From contig JAVTVJ010001342.1 of assembly GCA_034509425.1 (NCBI GenBank), forward strand, positions 310,001-374,000: a stretch of DNA of 64,000 nt, read 5' to 3'. The notes below the pieces were generated by a model. It made no database searches and was not told the origin of the DNA. It was given only the letters and a program-made list of their open reading frames with translations. The stretch is from Eopsaltria australis (lineage: Eukaryota > Chordata > Aves > Passeriformes > Petroicidae). The translations under genes were made by a program, and so were the position numbers. Of the stretch, positions 22,036-34,000 are shown piece by piece. Numbering within the stretch: the first letter of the stretch is position 1; every line of letters starts with the position of its first letter.

Positions 22036-25000
22036 GACTGCACGAGCTGTGATAGTGGGGCTTGGGGTTCTCCTGTATGCTTCACGGTATTAAAAAAAAC
22101 ACAGGGTCGATGACTAATTGTAAAGGATTTCCACCAGAAAGGCAGAGGTAGCTGCAGCTCTGGACCCGCCAGAGGAAGGCTCCGGGACTCTGAGGACCCT
22201 CCTTCCCCCGGAACCGGTGCCGGGGGTCAGCGCGGACCCCCGGTGCTGCCCTGCCCCTTCCCTCCCGCAGGTACATGGGCGCCGTGGGCTCGTCGCGGGT
22301 GATGTGCGACAACGTGCCGGGCCTGGTGAGCCGGCAGCGGCAGCTGTGCCGCCGGCACCCCGAGGCCATGCTCTCCATCGGCCGCGGCGTGGCCGCCTGG
22401 ACGGCCGAGTGCCAGCACCAGTTCCGCCGGCACCGCTGGGACTGCAACGCCCTGGAGCGGGGGCAGCGCCTCCTCGGCCGCGTCCTGCTGCGCAGTGAGT
22501 CCCGCGGGACGCGCCGGGTGCGGGAGGGGCTGCCCGCGGCTTGGGTGGGGCGTGCAGCCTCCGCGGCCACGGGTCGAGGGTAAAAGGGGGTTTGGAGAGC
22601 CGGCGTGAGGGTACAAGTGTTCCTCATAAGGGTAACAGGGGATGTTTGGGGGCTGGCAGGCCCTGGGCAGTATGCGGGGACGATGAGAAGTGGTGGCCAA
22701 GTCCCATATCCTTGGTCTTAGCAAGGGTGAAGCTTGGTCTTACTTTTTTTTTTTGTTTTCTTTTTTTTTTTAATTCAGGAGGAAGGGAAGAGGAAATGCA
22801 AAGTTATTTTAGGGTCTCATGGACAGCAGAACAGCATATATGATAACATGAAGGGCTGTATTGCTTAAAACCTGTATTAAATCAGGGAGACAACGTAGGG
22901 TTTTGGCATATTAGGGATTGTCTCTGCAGTTCCCGACTTTTCTCTTTTTTTGATGCATAATGGATATCAAACGCACATATTAAGGCCTAATTAAAGGAAA
23001 GTGAGGCATCAGAATGTGGCAGCAGGATAGAAGACTTTCCTTCACAGCGCAGCCTCAGGATAGCAGTACTCGGGATGGGGCCAGCTGAAAGGGGCAGCTC
23101 CCTGTGCCAACAGGAAGCCAATGCGTTGGGATGGCAGAGGACAATCCCTCCTCCACGGCTGTGCTGTCTGCGGGGTGAGGGGTCTGTGCCCATGCTGGGG
23201 GAGCACTGCCCTCCAGTCACTTCGACATTTCGGGTCAAGCTCCGCGGGAGAGAGAGGCAGGGCACACGCATCTGAGAGAGGTGAGCCAGGCTTGTGAAGA
23301 GCCCAAGCATCTGGGGCTACCTTTTGCTTCCCACCTTGAGGGAGGATGGTTAAGCAGGGTGATAATGTCATCTAAAGGTCGGACTAAGGCATCCAGTGAT
23401 CTCAAATGTGGCCCTTTTGACTCGAAGAAATGGCTGGGATTTGTCACTGTGTCAGAATGTCCTTACCTGAGAGATGAACGCGCTGAGATTCTCAGTAACT
23501 GCAGCTCTTGTCACCAAATGCCACTCCCTGCGCATATGGCCTTGGTGCACAGCCAGTGGGGCTGACGCTGCCCTGGCACCTGTGTCCGTGGAATGTCCCC
23601 AGAACCATTCTACGCAAGGAGGGGAGTAGGAAAGTACCCTGGGGCCATTGCCCCACTGGTGGGGATGGAGAGGAGGGTGGCAGACATCGAGCAGGCTGAC
23701 TCTAGGAGGGGGATTTTCATTCCATACTAGGTTTTGCTGCTGTAAGCAGTTGGTTCCTGTGACCAGCTTCATGTTCCCTTAGTAATTATTTGTGAGCAAC
23801 CAGTAACGTCACCCATAGGCTGAAGTTTTCAGTGAGGTTTGTCTGATATTCAGGAAAACATGTCTGGCAGAACATAGCCTAATAATGATGAAGCTATTTA
23901 ATAAAAAAAGTAAAAATGCAGTTTTTCCGAAAGTGAAGTTTTCACTGTTGGTTTATGTGAGAGAATGACAGCATCAGACTTCTGAGCTCTGCACTGAGCC
24001 TGATCAGGCTGTGATTGCCGTGAAAATGTAGCTTGATAGTGCTTTAATAAAATTGATTAGTTCAATAAACTCAAATAAAATATTTCTCTTCCAACAATAT
24101 CACGAGTTTCTTTTTAATTAACACTTTACAAAATTTTTATATTTCTGAGTAACTTTTCTCAGAAATAAGTCTTCAAAAGAGTGAATTGTAACAAGCCATG
24201 GTAACTTCTGCCTGATTTTGAAGTCAGTGTAGGGGAGGCATAGGTTGCCCAGTTCTTTTGTAAGCTTTTAGTTGCCATTTGCAAAAGGCTTGCACAGCAC
24301 ATGGAAGTTTAGGGCCCAATCATAAGTGAAACATATTGGTGCTACTGGAGTTGAAATGGCAAATAATAAGTTATATGGTGTAATTCTGCCTCTACAAAAA
24401 AAATCCCATTTGACATTTGTCTTTGGGGTCCTGTTTTACTGTGCTAACGTTACTTAAAGCTTACAAGCCCTGCAAAAAGGTCTTTTTCACTGCAAGTTGT
24501 CTTAGATATTGCACAAAAATCTACTTGTTATTCTTTCTATGCTAAAAACTTTAAAAGTAGGCAAATATTCCATTACCATAAATAGATTTGTGACAGTGTA
24601 ATGTAGCTCTGTATTGTCAACTACTACATCTTAAAATAGAAGCAATCGTTACACTGAAATAGGTACCTAATAACCCATGAGTAGGCATAGTCTAGAAATT
24701 CAGATAATCTTTGGCATAATGAAGTATCTTGATTAGGAGATGGGAAAGCTGCCAGAGCAGCTGGCATGAAGAAGTCACAGCTGCCAGACCAAATCCTGCC
24801 TCAAGCATGACACAAGCGGTGCCATTGATTTAATGGAACTTATTTGTGTGAATTACAGTTACAGGCTTGATTCTAGGCAGAAAACCTAATATTAAAGTTG
24901 TTTTTCAGAAAATAACACCCAAATTTTCTCCCTAGCATGTTTTAAGCAGGAAAGTCTATTCCAAGAGCTTCAGGAGAGGAAAATCTAACTTCAGGAGTTA

Positions 25001-28000
25001 CTTGCAGTATTTTGCAATGTACGTGTTGTTTTAATGTCCCTGTTTAATAATTCCTTAAACTTATCTCTCATATAGCACTTCATATGTTCTTCTAAATTCA
25101 TGAAACATGATAGGAATACCAGCTGGCCTATTCAAATATCTGTACAGAACAACTGATCCATGAAAGTATATGAATCAATATCAGAAGCAAATGTTTAATG
25201 TTTTCCAACTCTAACACTATATTGATGAGCTTTTACCAGGGAGGGGTCCAAGTTTAAGCCATGACTAATTCTGGCTCCAGGGAATGTGTATTTGTGTGAT
25301 TTCAGCTTAGTTTATCTTTTGCTCTGCAAAAAAGTCCAGGCTAACTGTCTGGATATAGGATAGCCACTCAAACTAGCTACCCCACTGATATTTAAAGTGA
25401 CTTTTTTTTGTTTCAGGTAGTCGAGAATCTGCTTTTGTACATGCCATCTCCTCTGCTGGAGTTGTTTTTGCCATTACCAGGGCATGTAGCCAAGGGGAGC
25501 TGAAATCCTGCTCCTGTGATCCCAAGAAGAAAGGCTCTGCCAAGGACAGCAAGGGCCACTTTGACTGGGGTGGCTGCAGCGACAACATTGACTATGGCAT
25601 TAAATTTGCTAGAGCCTTTGTGGATGCCAAAGAACAGAGAGGAAAAGATGCCAGGGCACTGATGAACCTTCACAACAACAGAGCTGGAAGGAAGGTAGGT
25701 GTCCATCCAACAGATGCCTAGAGATGTTCTTGGACTACTCTCTTGTGTCCAGGGCAGTTAATAGTTGGCCCTTGTTGTCTGGTCTCAGCAGTTACAAAAA
25801 TATATGGGAAGAGCAGGAGCCTGAGCTGCTGTTTCTGTCTCCCTTGGAGGTTCAATGTGACAAAGATCTCCAAACAGACTGAATTCAACTGCCTAACAGT
25901 ATTCCTGTTGGAGTCAGTTCAGTCGCTCCTTGTGTGGGAAGTTAAGCAAGAGCCTAAGCTGCAAGATCAGTTTGGATGGAGGTTTTGTTTTGAGCCTAAT
26001 TCTTATATAAGCAGGAGTTTTATTTTTGGTTAGTACAAAATACAAATTCCTAAGAGACGCTGAAGATCGCACTGAAGAACGGGCTTGACAAAGAGCAAAT
26101 TCAAAATAACTCTTGAGAAAAAAAAATTCTGTCCATTTCTGTATGTATGTGGCAAACTTCATCACAAAGTGAACAGAGATAAAAGGTAATTACTTCACTT
26201 TTAAGAAAATAAATCCAAAATACATGTCCCTCCAAAAGGCAATGGTCTTGGAGCATGACCTGCTCTGAACAAACCCCTCTTCTAAACATTGTATGAAAAT
26301 ACCATTCCTGAATTTCAACTAAAAGTGTCCTTATTTTCACATTGGTGGTGAGTAGAAGGAGTAGTTGCCAGGTGTATTGCCCACCTCTGGTGTGAGGGCT
26401 GAGGAATATCTGCACATTTTGTTGTGGTAGCTGTAAAATTAAGAATAGTGCATGAAATGGGAATATGCTTTTTCATTACTTAAAACATGTTAAAAATTTG
26501 CTGCACCCATGACATCTGGAATAATACAGAAAAAATGTTTTATTGTGCTAGATCAAGCACTTCTGGAATTATTTGTAAAGACCTTTTGTTTCTTATCTTT
26601 GGTTTGCCTCAATGTATATTTAGTAAGAATTAAGTTGTTTGTATTCTGATCTTTCTCTGTACCAAAAGTGCATGATTTTCCTGATAAATTTTTGTTCTTC
26701 ATCATCTTTCCTCCACCTGTTTATTGCCAGCAGGTGTAATTAATATGTAACGTAGGCAGATGAGCCTATCCAGATCAGTGATAGGCACATGCAGTACTGT
26801 GGTCATGTTTCTGTTACCGTCCAAAAGAGGCTGAAGTCTACAACACAAACAAAGATTTGGTTATTAAGTTCTGTGATGGGAAGTACTTTCTGTAATATTT
26901 GAGCATCTTATTAAGTTTAAAAAATACCTTTACCAAATCCTAAGGCAGTACTGGTAAGCAGATAGATTTTTTTAGAAGAAGATCAAAAGATTTTAATAAA
27001 TATATTCAATTAAAATTAATGAATGCATTCTCATATGCTCTAGGACTTGCTTTATGGACAGGGATGCTGTTTTGTATCCACAGTGCAGTAGTGTAGGTTT
27101 AGCTTTGCAGGGATCTCAGCACTTCAGCTGCCCACAAGCCTGGCATTTTGGCCTGGGTAAGACCATGTGTGCCCTTGGTTTTTTCTTGCCCCCCAAAAGG
27201 GGTGTTGATAGATTTCTTTTAAAACTAGACTATTCCAGTTGTGCTAATTAAAAAATAAAATAGAATCAATATTTATAATATTCCCATATGAATCATAGAA
27301 CATAATGTGCTGTGTATCAGTATAGGAACATCACTGACAAAAAAGGAGACCTGCATTCCTCTGTTCTTCTTCCACTATTCCAGCAAGTTGTTTGAAACAT
27401 ACAAGTGGTTAAATAGATTTCTGCTCAGATAATTAAAACCAAGCATCTGCTTAAATCCCAGATTTGTGATATGGCAATGAAATGGGGCTGTGGGAATGCC
27501 AGTGAATTCTTTGATGTAGTCATATCATTTACAAGTTGGAAAGAAAATTAAAAGGCCTTTGGTTTTATAGTACATTCTCACTTTATTACTAAGTGCTTGA
27601 CTGAAAAATGCTGCCCCACTGTGCATCAATCTCACTTCTAATCATGGAGCTTTCCTCTCTCTTACCTTCCTCCCATGATGACATTCATCTTGTACAAACT
27701 CTAAAAAGTTCATATTTCATGAACCCTTAAGGCATAATATTTATAGATCAAATATCCGTATCTACATAATTAGGAATGAATTATTTATTATCTATGAACC
27801 CATCTGTTGTTCTCCAACATCATACAGATAGCTTAAATGTCTGAGATGAAGCTGAAATGGCTTTAATGCTATCCAGATGTTAAATTAATGATAAGGGTGA
27901 TCTCTCCAATGCAAACTAATGAAGGTCTTAATCTAAAATGTTTGTTAAAAGGTGGATAAGCATTTTAAGTATACTGCATTTTAAAATTCTGCATAAATCT

Positions 28001-31000
28001 GATGCCTAGCACAGGTACAATGCTTTACACAGTCTTTTAAAAGTAATTTAAATATGAAAGGCCAATGAATTTCTGGGCAATATTTGAAACACTGTTCAGG
28101 GCAAAGGGCAACTTCATGAAGATGATCTAGAGAGGGTTAGAGGGTCAGCATGGCAATCCTGCTGCTGGAACAATGGGGAGACAGGGCACCTTCGCCCCCC
28201 AAGGGGCTGAATGATTCTGGCCATTTTTCATCATTTCCTCCTGCCCAGTCTGTGTCCTAGCACTAGAGACCACATCGATCCTTGGCATGACTGGCAGGAG
28301 CAGGAAGGTAAGCCCACCAGCCGGAGGAAGGATTGTGTGTACGGTGAGTCAAGCGACCAAAGCAGACCAACCACATGGGGATGACTTGATGCTACCAGTG
28401 GGTGTCACTACAGACCGTTGTTTGGAGACCCATCGCAGGCCTGGCACTACAGGACGGATGGAAAAGAGCTGAGAAGCAATTAATTACAGTTTATTTTACC
28501 TGTGTATACTTATATTTTCCTGTATATTTCAAAACAGGCTGTGAAGAGGTTTTTGAAACAGGAGTGCAAATGTCACGGTGTGAGTGGATCGTGCACTCTA
28601 AGGACCTGCTGGCTGGCCATGGCAGACTTTAGGAAAACTGGAGATTATCTGTGGAAGAAATACAATGGAGCAATTCAGGTGGTCATGAATCAAGATGGCA
28701 CGGGTTTCACTGTGGCTAATAAGAAATTTAAGAAGCCAACTAAGAATGACCTGGTATACTTTGAAAGCTCTCCAGACTACTGCATCAGGGACAGGGATGT
28801 AGGTAAGCATCTATCATTACACCTGAATGGTTTTATTTAAGACCTTTGTACTTCAAAGGTCAACAATTATAATTTTATTGAGAGTGTGTGTGTGCATATA
28901 TGAATATATATATAAATATATATAAATATAAATATATATATATCTCCATGCATGTAACCAGCAGGAAATAGGAAAGAAGATGTTTTGGAAGGACTCAGTA
29001 CAAGACCAATAGTTCTTTGATGCCTCTGGGTGTACAACAGTCCGTTGTTCTATTATGATTCAGCAGTTTCTGCCAGATGCCATGGAGCCCTGGAGATGCT
29101 GTAAGGCAAAGCTGCTTTCAGTACAAGTTTGAGTTGTGCTCTGGAGGCAGGTCCATACTGGGCACAGCCACACTCTTATGTCACACAGCTCACTCCAGAG
29201 TTGCCCCAGGTCCTGTGATGTCCCTGTGATGCCACCTCCTGTTGCATTGCTTCCCTTCTATGTTGTGTGGTATTATCTGCATGCTCCCGCAGCTCACTGC
29301 CACTGTGGACCCCGGTTGTAGACACCTGTCCTCATCTAATGTGGGATATACAGCTTGGGACAGTCCAACCCTGCTTGCACCACTCAAGGCAGCTGTGGGT
29401 GATGTGGCGTGAGGCAGCTGGAGGACATGCAGGTGGATGGAAGAGTAGAGGTCAGTGGGACACAGCACACTGCGCTGAGTGACACAGCTGTTTATTCCTC
29501 TTTATGAGGCAGTGTTGTCTCTATCTATGACAATCTTCACATTTTCTGAAGAGTTGTGCCAGCCCCCATTGGAAGAGATAAAGTAGTGGTGCTGCTATTA
29601 ACACTGGATTTTCCTGTTTCAGAGATTCAATAGAGATACACTTAGTAGTGTTACAGAATTCAAGGCATTGCCAAGAGCCAGGAATCCTGCTAATGGTTCT
29701 TGACCTATGTATAATATTTCCTGATGTGGCAATTAAAACTAGCAACTTGAAAACCAGAAATTTGGAAAAGAGAGTCAGACTGAGTAATGTATGAAAGAAG
29801 TTGTGGAACTAATTAATAGGTTGTATAATGGACCAGATTGCACCCTATATGACAAATCTGTAAGTGTCTGGATAGCAACGCAGCTCAACTCTTTTTGGCA
29901 CTGCTGCATATTTACAATCCAAGTTTGCTTGGAATAAACATTGCAAAACAGCTGTACTTAAATAAGAACAATATGTGAATTTCTGGTCATGTACTATTGA
30001 TTTCAATGTACCCATAATTTCATCCAGTACAATTACATTGTACAGTGTTTCTCGTTAGTTAATTCTTCAACATAATTTTAAATGTTACTTATTATTTTGG
30101 CAGGTGATGTTTATTACCTGCACAAGCACATACTGTTCCTTTAATAGTGGCTGATACTGTCAAGTCTAATGCCTTAATCGAAGTGAATAAATGGGCATAT
30201 TGTGGCACCGTGCAGAGATTGACTATGAAAACTAGGATTTTTTTCAAAACATTTCTCTCTTGAGGTTGCCTCATTCATTGTAAAATACATGTTTTCTTTT
30301 TCCCTGGAAGGAGAGCCCATACACTACTCAATTCTATATCAAAAAGCCATTTAATAATCTCTTTGTACTAAGCCTAATCTAATCTGTCAGTCTTCTTGCT
30401 GTGGAGGAGAGTGGGCATTTTTCACCACAGTGTATTCTGTGCATTTGCCAGACACTGACAAGACTGCCCAGACCTGGCAAAGTCTGACAAGTTCTTTGGC
30501 TCAGCTCAATATAAGGCTGCAGCTGAGGTGGTGTTTCTTTACTGCCCAGAATTCAGAGAATGTAGCTGTTTGGAAGAGCATATTTTTTAGGAAACTGCAG
30601 TAAACCTTTGATGGGATGTGGGATGCCCTGCTACTTGCATGGAGCAAAGAAAGAGCCACACAACCAAACCTGATCTTGCTTTGAGGGAGATGATTTTGGC
30701 AGCTGAACAACATTCTTTTCATTTTTTGGTTTGCCCTGTTGAGTATTGCAGAATGTCAGCCCTATTAAATGACTGCAAATGAAATGAGATTATGGAACTC
30801 TGAGTTTGGAAATAGGTGGGGAGCATCTCAGTGTCAGCTGGATCTAACAGTGTTTTGGGATGTCCTTGAATACAGGTCTGCCTTTCATTCTCCAGGGAAT
30901 TCAATCAATTTAGTGCTTCAGTAAAAAAAATTATCTGGAGATTTGTTAGCATTGGGGCTGAATGAAGGATTCACCGAGCAAACCTTACGAAGTATGACTT

Positions 31001-34000
31001 GACCAGGAAACAACTTCACAGACTGTAAAGTGTCCAAGCCAGTGTCCTCTGTGGCTTGGTTGTGCTAACACACAGGAACCAGCAAGTTAAAAGTGCTCAA
31101 GGTTACTGCCATTAGCAGCCTACCCAGAAAGCAAGCAAATACTTTCTCTTTCCCACTGGAGCTTTCACCCTGGCTCTGGCAGTCTGTCTGAGGGGGCAGC
31201 TGGACATACATACATGGAGCACCCCAAAATGTACAGTTTGTTTGGGTTTTTTTCTCTAGAAGGAAAAGAGGAGTAATCGATTTCAGGAGGGATATAATAC
31301 ACTAAATCACTAATAGTAACTCAGTAGCAAGAGAATGTCATAACCTGACCACCTCTTTCCTTGCCTTAAGATTTCACGAAGGACCAAAGGAAGATTTTTC
31401 AGAAGTGTTCAGAATTCATTTAACCTTGCATACATAATTCTGCTGGAATAATTCTTGCTCACAATTTCATACTCAAAGTTTGATGGAAACAGAGGTAGAA
31501 CATCCCAGAGAGCTTTTAAAAATCATCCTAGGTAAACTGTTGTTTTTATCAACACATTGCCATCTCTTCAGTGCTGGCCTGGGAAATCCCAGCCCCTCCA
31601 GACAAATCTGCCTCCAATGTGTGCTGCCTGGTCTCTCCAGACCTTCTGTACTGGGTGTTGTCTGTAAGGTCCAGTAGCTCCACAGCTACTTTTTTGTGAA
31701 TATTTCCTTTAATTATTTTTCCCCAAGAACACTTACGAGGAAACTATCACTGGGGATTTCACTGGTTTTGCACTTTTTTTTTTGCTTTTGTTTGTGTGTG
31801 TGTAAGTCTAATAATGGATGTTATTGCTTGACACCAGATTTTAATCAATAGAAGTAGAAGGGAAAAACTCTCATTATAAACTAATAAATACATTTTAGGA
31901 CTTTAAGAATGGAAAAAAAATATTTTTCAACATAACACATGCTGACTTCCAAAAATAACTGTGCAAACCAAGAAGAAAGGACCTGATGTACAGGCTGTGA
32001 AGTTGGCAGTATGAAAAGCTGTGGATGTTTTGGCAGGTAAAATGTGTGTAGGCCTGGCAATTCCAGTATTTGCAATGAAAACAAAGAGATTGTACAAAAC
32101 CTTTTTACAAGTTAGAACCTACTCCTGCCTTGTTAGTGCTGAGGACGTGCATTTCAGGTAGCAGGCAGAAAACTCTGCCTTGTTTTGTGCAGTGTCTTCT
32201 GCTGCCTTCATCACTCAGGAGCCTGCCAAGGAGCACAGGAACTTGTCTGGCTCCTCACTTCTGGTTATTGTTCATTTTCTTTCTCACTAGAGAAGCTGCA
32301 GAGATTCTGAATATGCTGTTTGAACTTCTAAAAAAGGTTGGTTTTGCTCAAGAACTAAGCCTTTATATAAGCTTGCTTTCACTTTTGTCACAATCTGTGG
32401 ATAATTAAGTCCCCTGTCCTAGTGGTGTAGTAAATGTTGATGTTTGTGGTCAGCATCAGATGATGCCAGTTTCTGACTGTCTGTTAGTGGCTGAAATAAT
32501 TTTGATTTTTAAGTTGGTGGGAAAACTCCTGTTGAAAGCAATGGGTGTGTTCTGCTTAGGTGCTTTAATGCTGTGTGATTTCCTGTTACATCTGGAAATA
32601 AGAACATTGGACTTGGAAACTAACTTGTACTTCAGTTGAGGAATGTGGTCAAACCTTTCTGTGCAGCTCCTGATGGATGTGGGGGAGCATGGGGTCTTCC
32701 TTTACCCCCAGCAGCCAAATGACATGGCCCCACTCTGCTCCTGGCTGGGATTTATGCTGAGATGGAGGGTGGCTTTGCTTTTCCTCCACTGGTGCGAATT
32801 CCTGACACAGAATGTTAATCACATGTGTCGTGAGCTTGGCCTCTGTACTGTTTTTGGTCTGACCAGAGAGAGCAGGACAAGTGCCTTTAAAAGTTCTCCA
32901 CGGAATCAGTTGGGTTGGAAAAGACCTCTGAGATCATCAAATCCAACCTCTGAGTGAACACCAGCGTGTCAACTGGATCGTGCACTAAGTGCCACCTTAA
33001 GTCTTTCCTTAAACATCTCCAGGGCCAATGACTCCACTCCCTCCCTGGGAAATCCATTCCAATGTCTAATAATCCTTTCTGTGAGTTTGGTTGTATTTTG
33101 CACAGTCTGGGATGTGACGCATATTGCTGTGGGCTGACACAAACAGCAGAACTTACATTCAGGTGTCCCAGCTGTTTGCTCAGCGTCATGGACAGAGGAG
33201 AGCGTGATGGCTGGGAAGCAGGATCTGGCTTGTTTTCTGCCACAGGTTTCCTGTGGCATCACAGGTGCATCATGTAGCTCTGCATCCCTCTGACTCCTCA
33301 GCCTTGCCTAGACTGGGGGCACTGGGAGCCACTGTAAGTCTCTCTTCTCCCATCAAGGAGTGATTCCTGATAAAAAGATCTGGGAAAGGCCTCTTGGCAT
33401 CACTGCTATGCCTGTTACCCAGTTGCCCCGGCGCAGCTGGCATTGCAGGGAGAGATGCATGGCTGAGGGCTTGCTGGGAGTAGTGTGTGCCCATGTGGGT
33501 CACAACTGGGGTCCCTCTCTTCCCTGGGCCTTCCTGCAGGGGATCCAGGTGCTGGCACCGGCTGTAGGGACTGTAGGCCAGGAGAAGGTGTTACTGCTGG
33601 TTTCCTGGTGCAGAGTGTGCTTGATCCACCCCATCACTGCTTGTTACAGCCAACTGAGATGCTCCCCCAGAAATCAGAGGCTTACTTTAAAGTGCTGTTC
33701 AGCTGTCTCCCCAAGGATGTTATGTGGAGCATTGGTATGTAGGCAACAGCATGAAACATGCTCAGACCCCAAGGAAATTTGGGATTTATCAGGCTGCAGG
33801 TGCAGGAGCCTGTTTCTGGCTCCATCCAGTGTGTTTTCCCTCTGCCAATTCCCTGTGCCTGCAGCAGACATGAACCAGCCATTCAGTAGTGAAGCTTTCC
33901 AGGTGTATACATTTACCCAATGAATATTTAAATATTTAAATAAGTACAAGAATCTAGGCCATGAGAGGGGAAACTGAGATGTGTTCTAGGGGCTGAAGCA

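Larger units (their letters stand above)
20881..22270. other. WNT2 intron 1
   Basis: The first 450 bp belong to the CpG island. A non-repetitive, enhancer-like stretch follows at about 21,480-21,960, then a run of 36 T at 21997-22032, then GC-rich sequence leading to exon 2. Confidence 0.7.

Noticed and set aside
22082..22724. Two long minus-strand open frames (181 and 165 codons) over WNT2 exon 2
   Set aside because: They are shadows of the GC-saturated exon. Codons that all end in G/C remove most stop codons from the complement. The sense strand is clearly WNT2.
28131..28470. Moderately GC-rich stretch just before WNT2 exon 4, considered as an extra exon or repeat
   Set aside because: I could match it to neither a repeat family nor a Wnt sequence, and WNT2 exons 3 and 4 join perfectly without it.
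33360..33923. 187-codon plus-strand open frame in WNT2 intron 4
   Set aside because: It is the longest frame in the window, but it has no domain, repeat or splice context I recognise and is Cys/Trp-rich like random GC-moderate DNA. A homology search would settle it.
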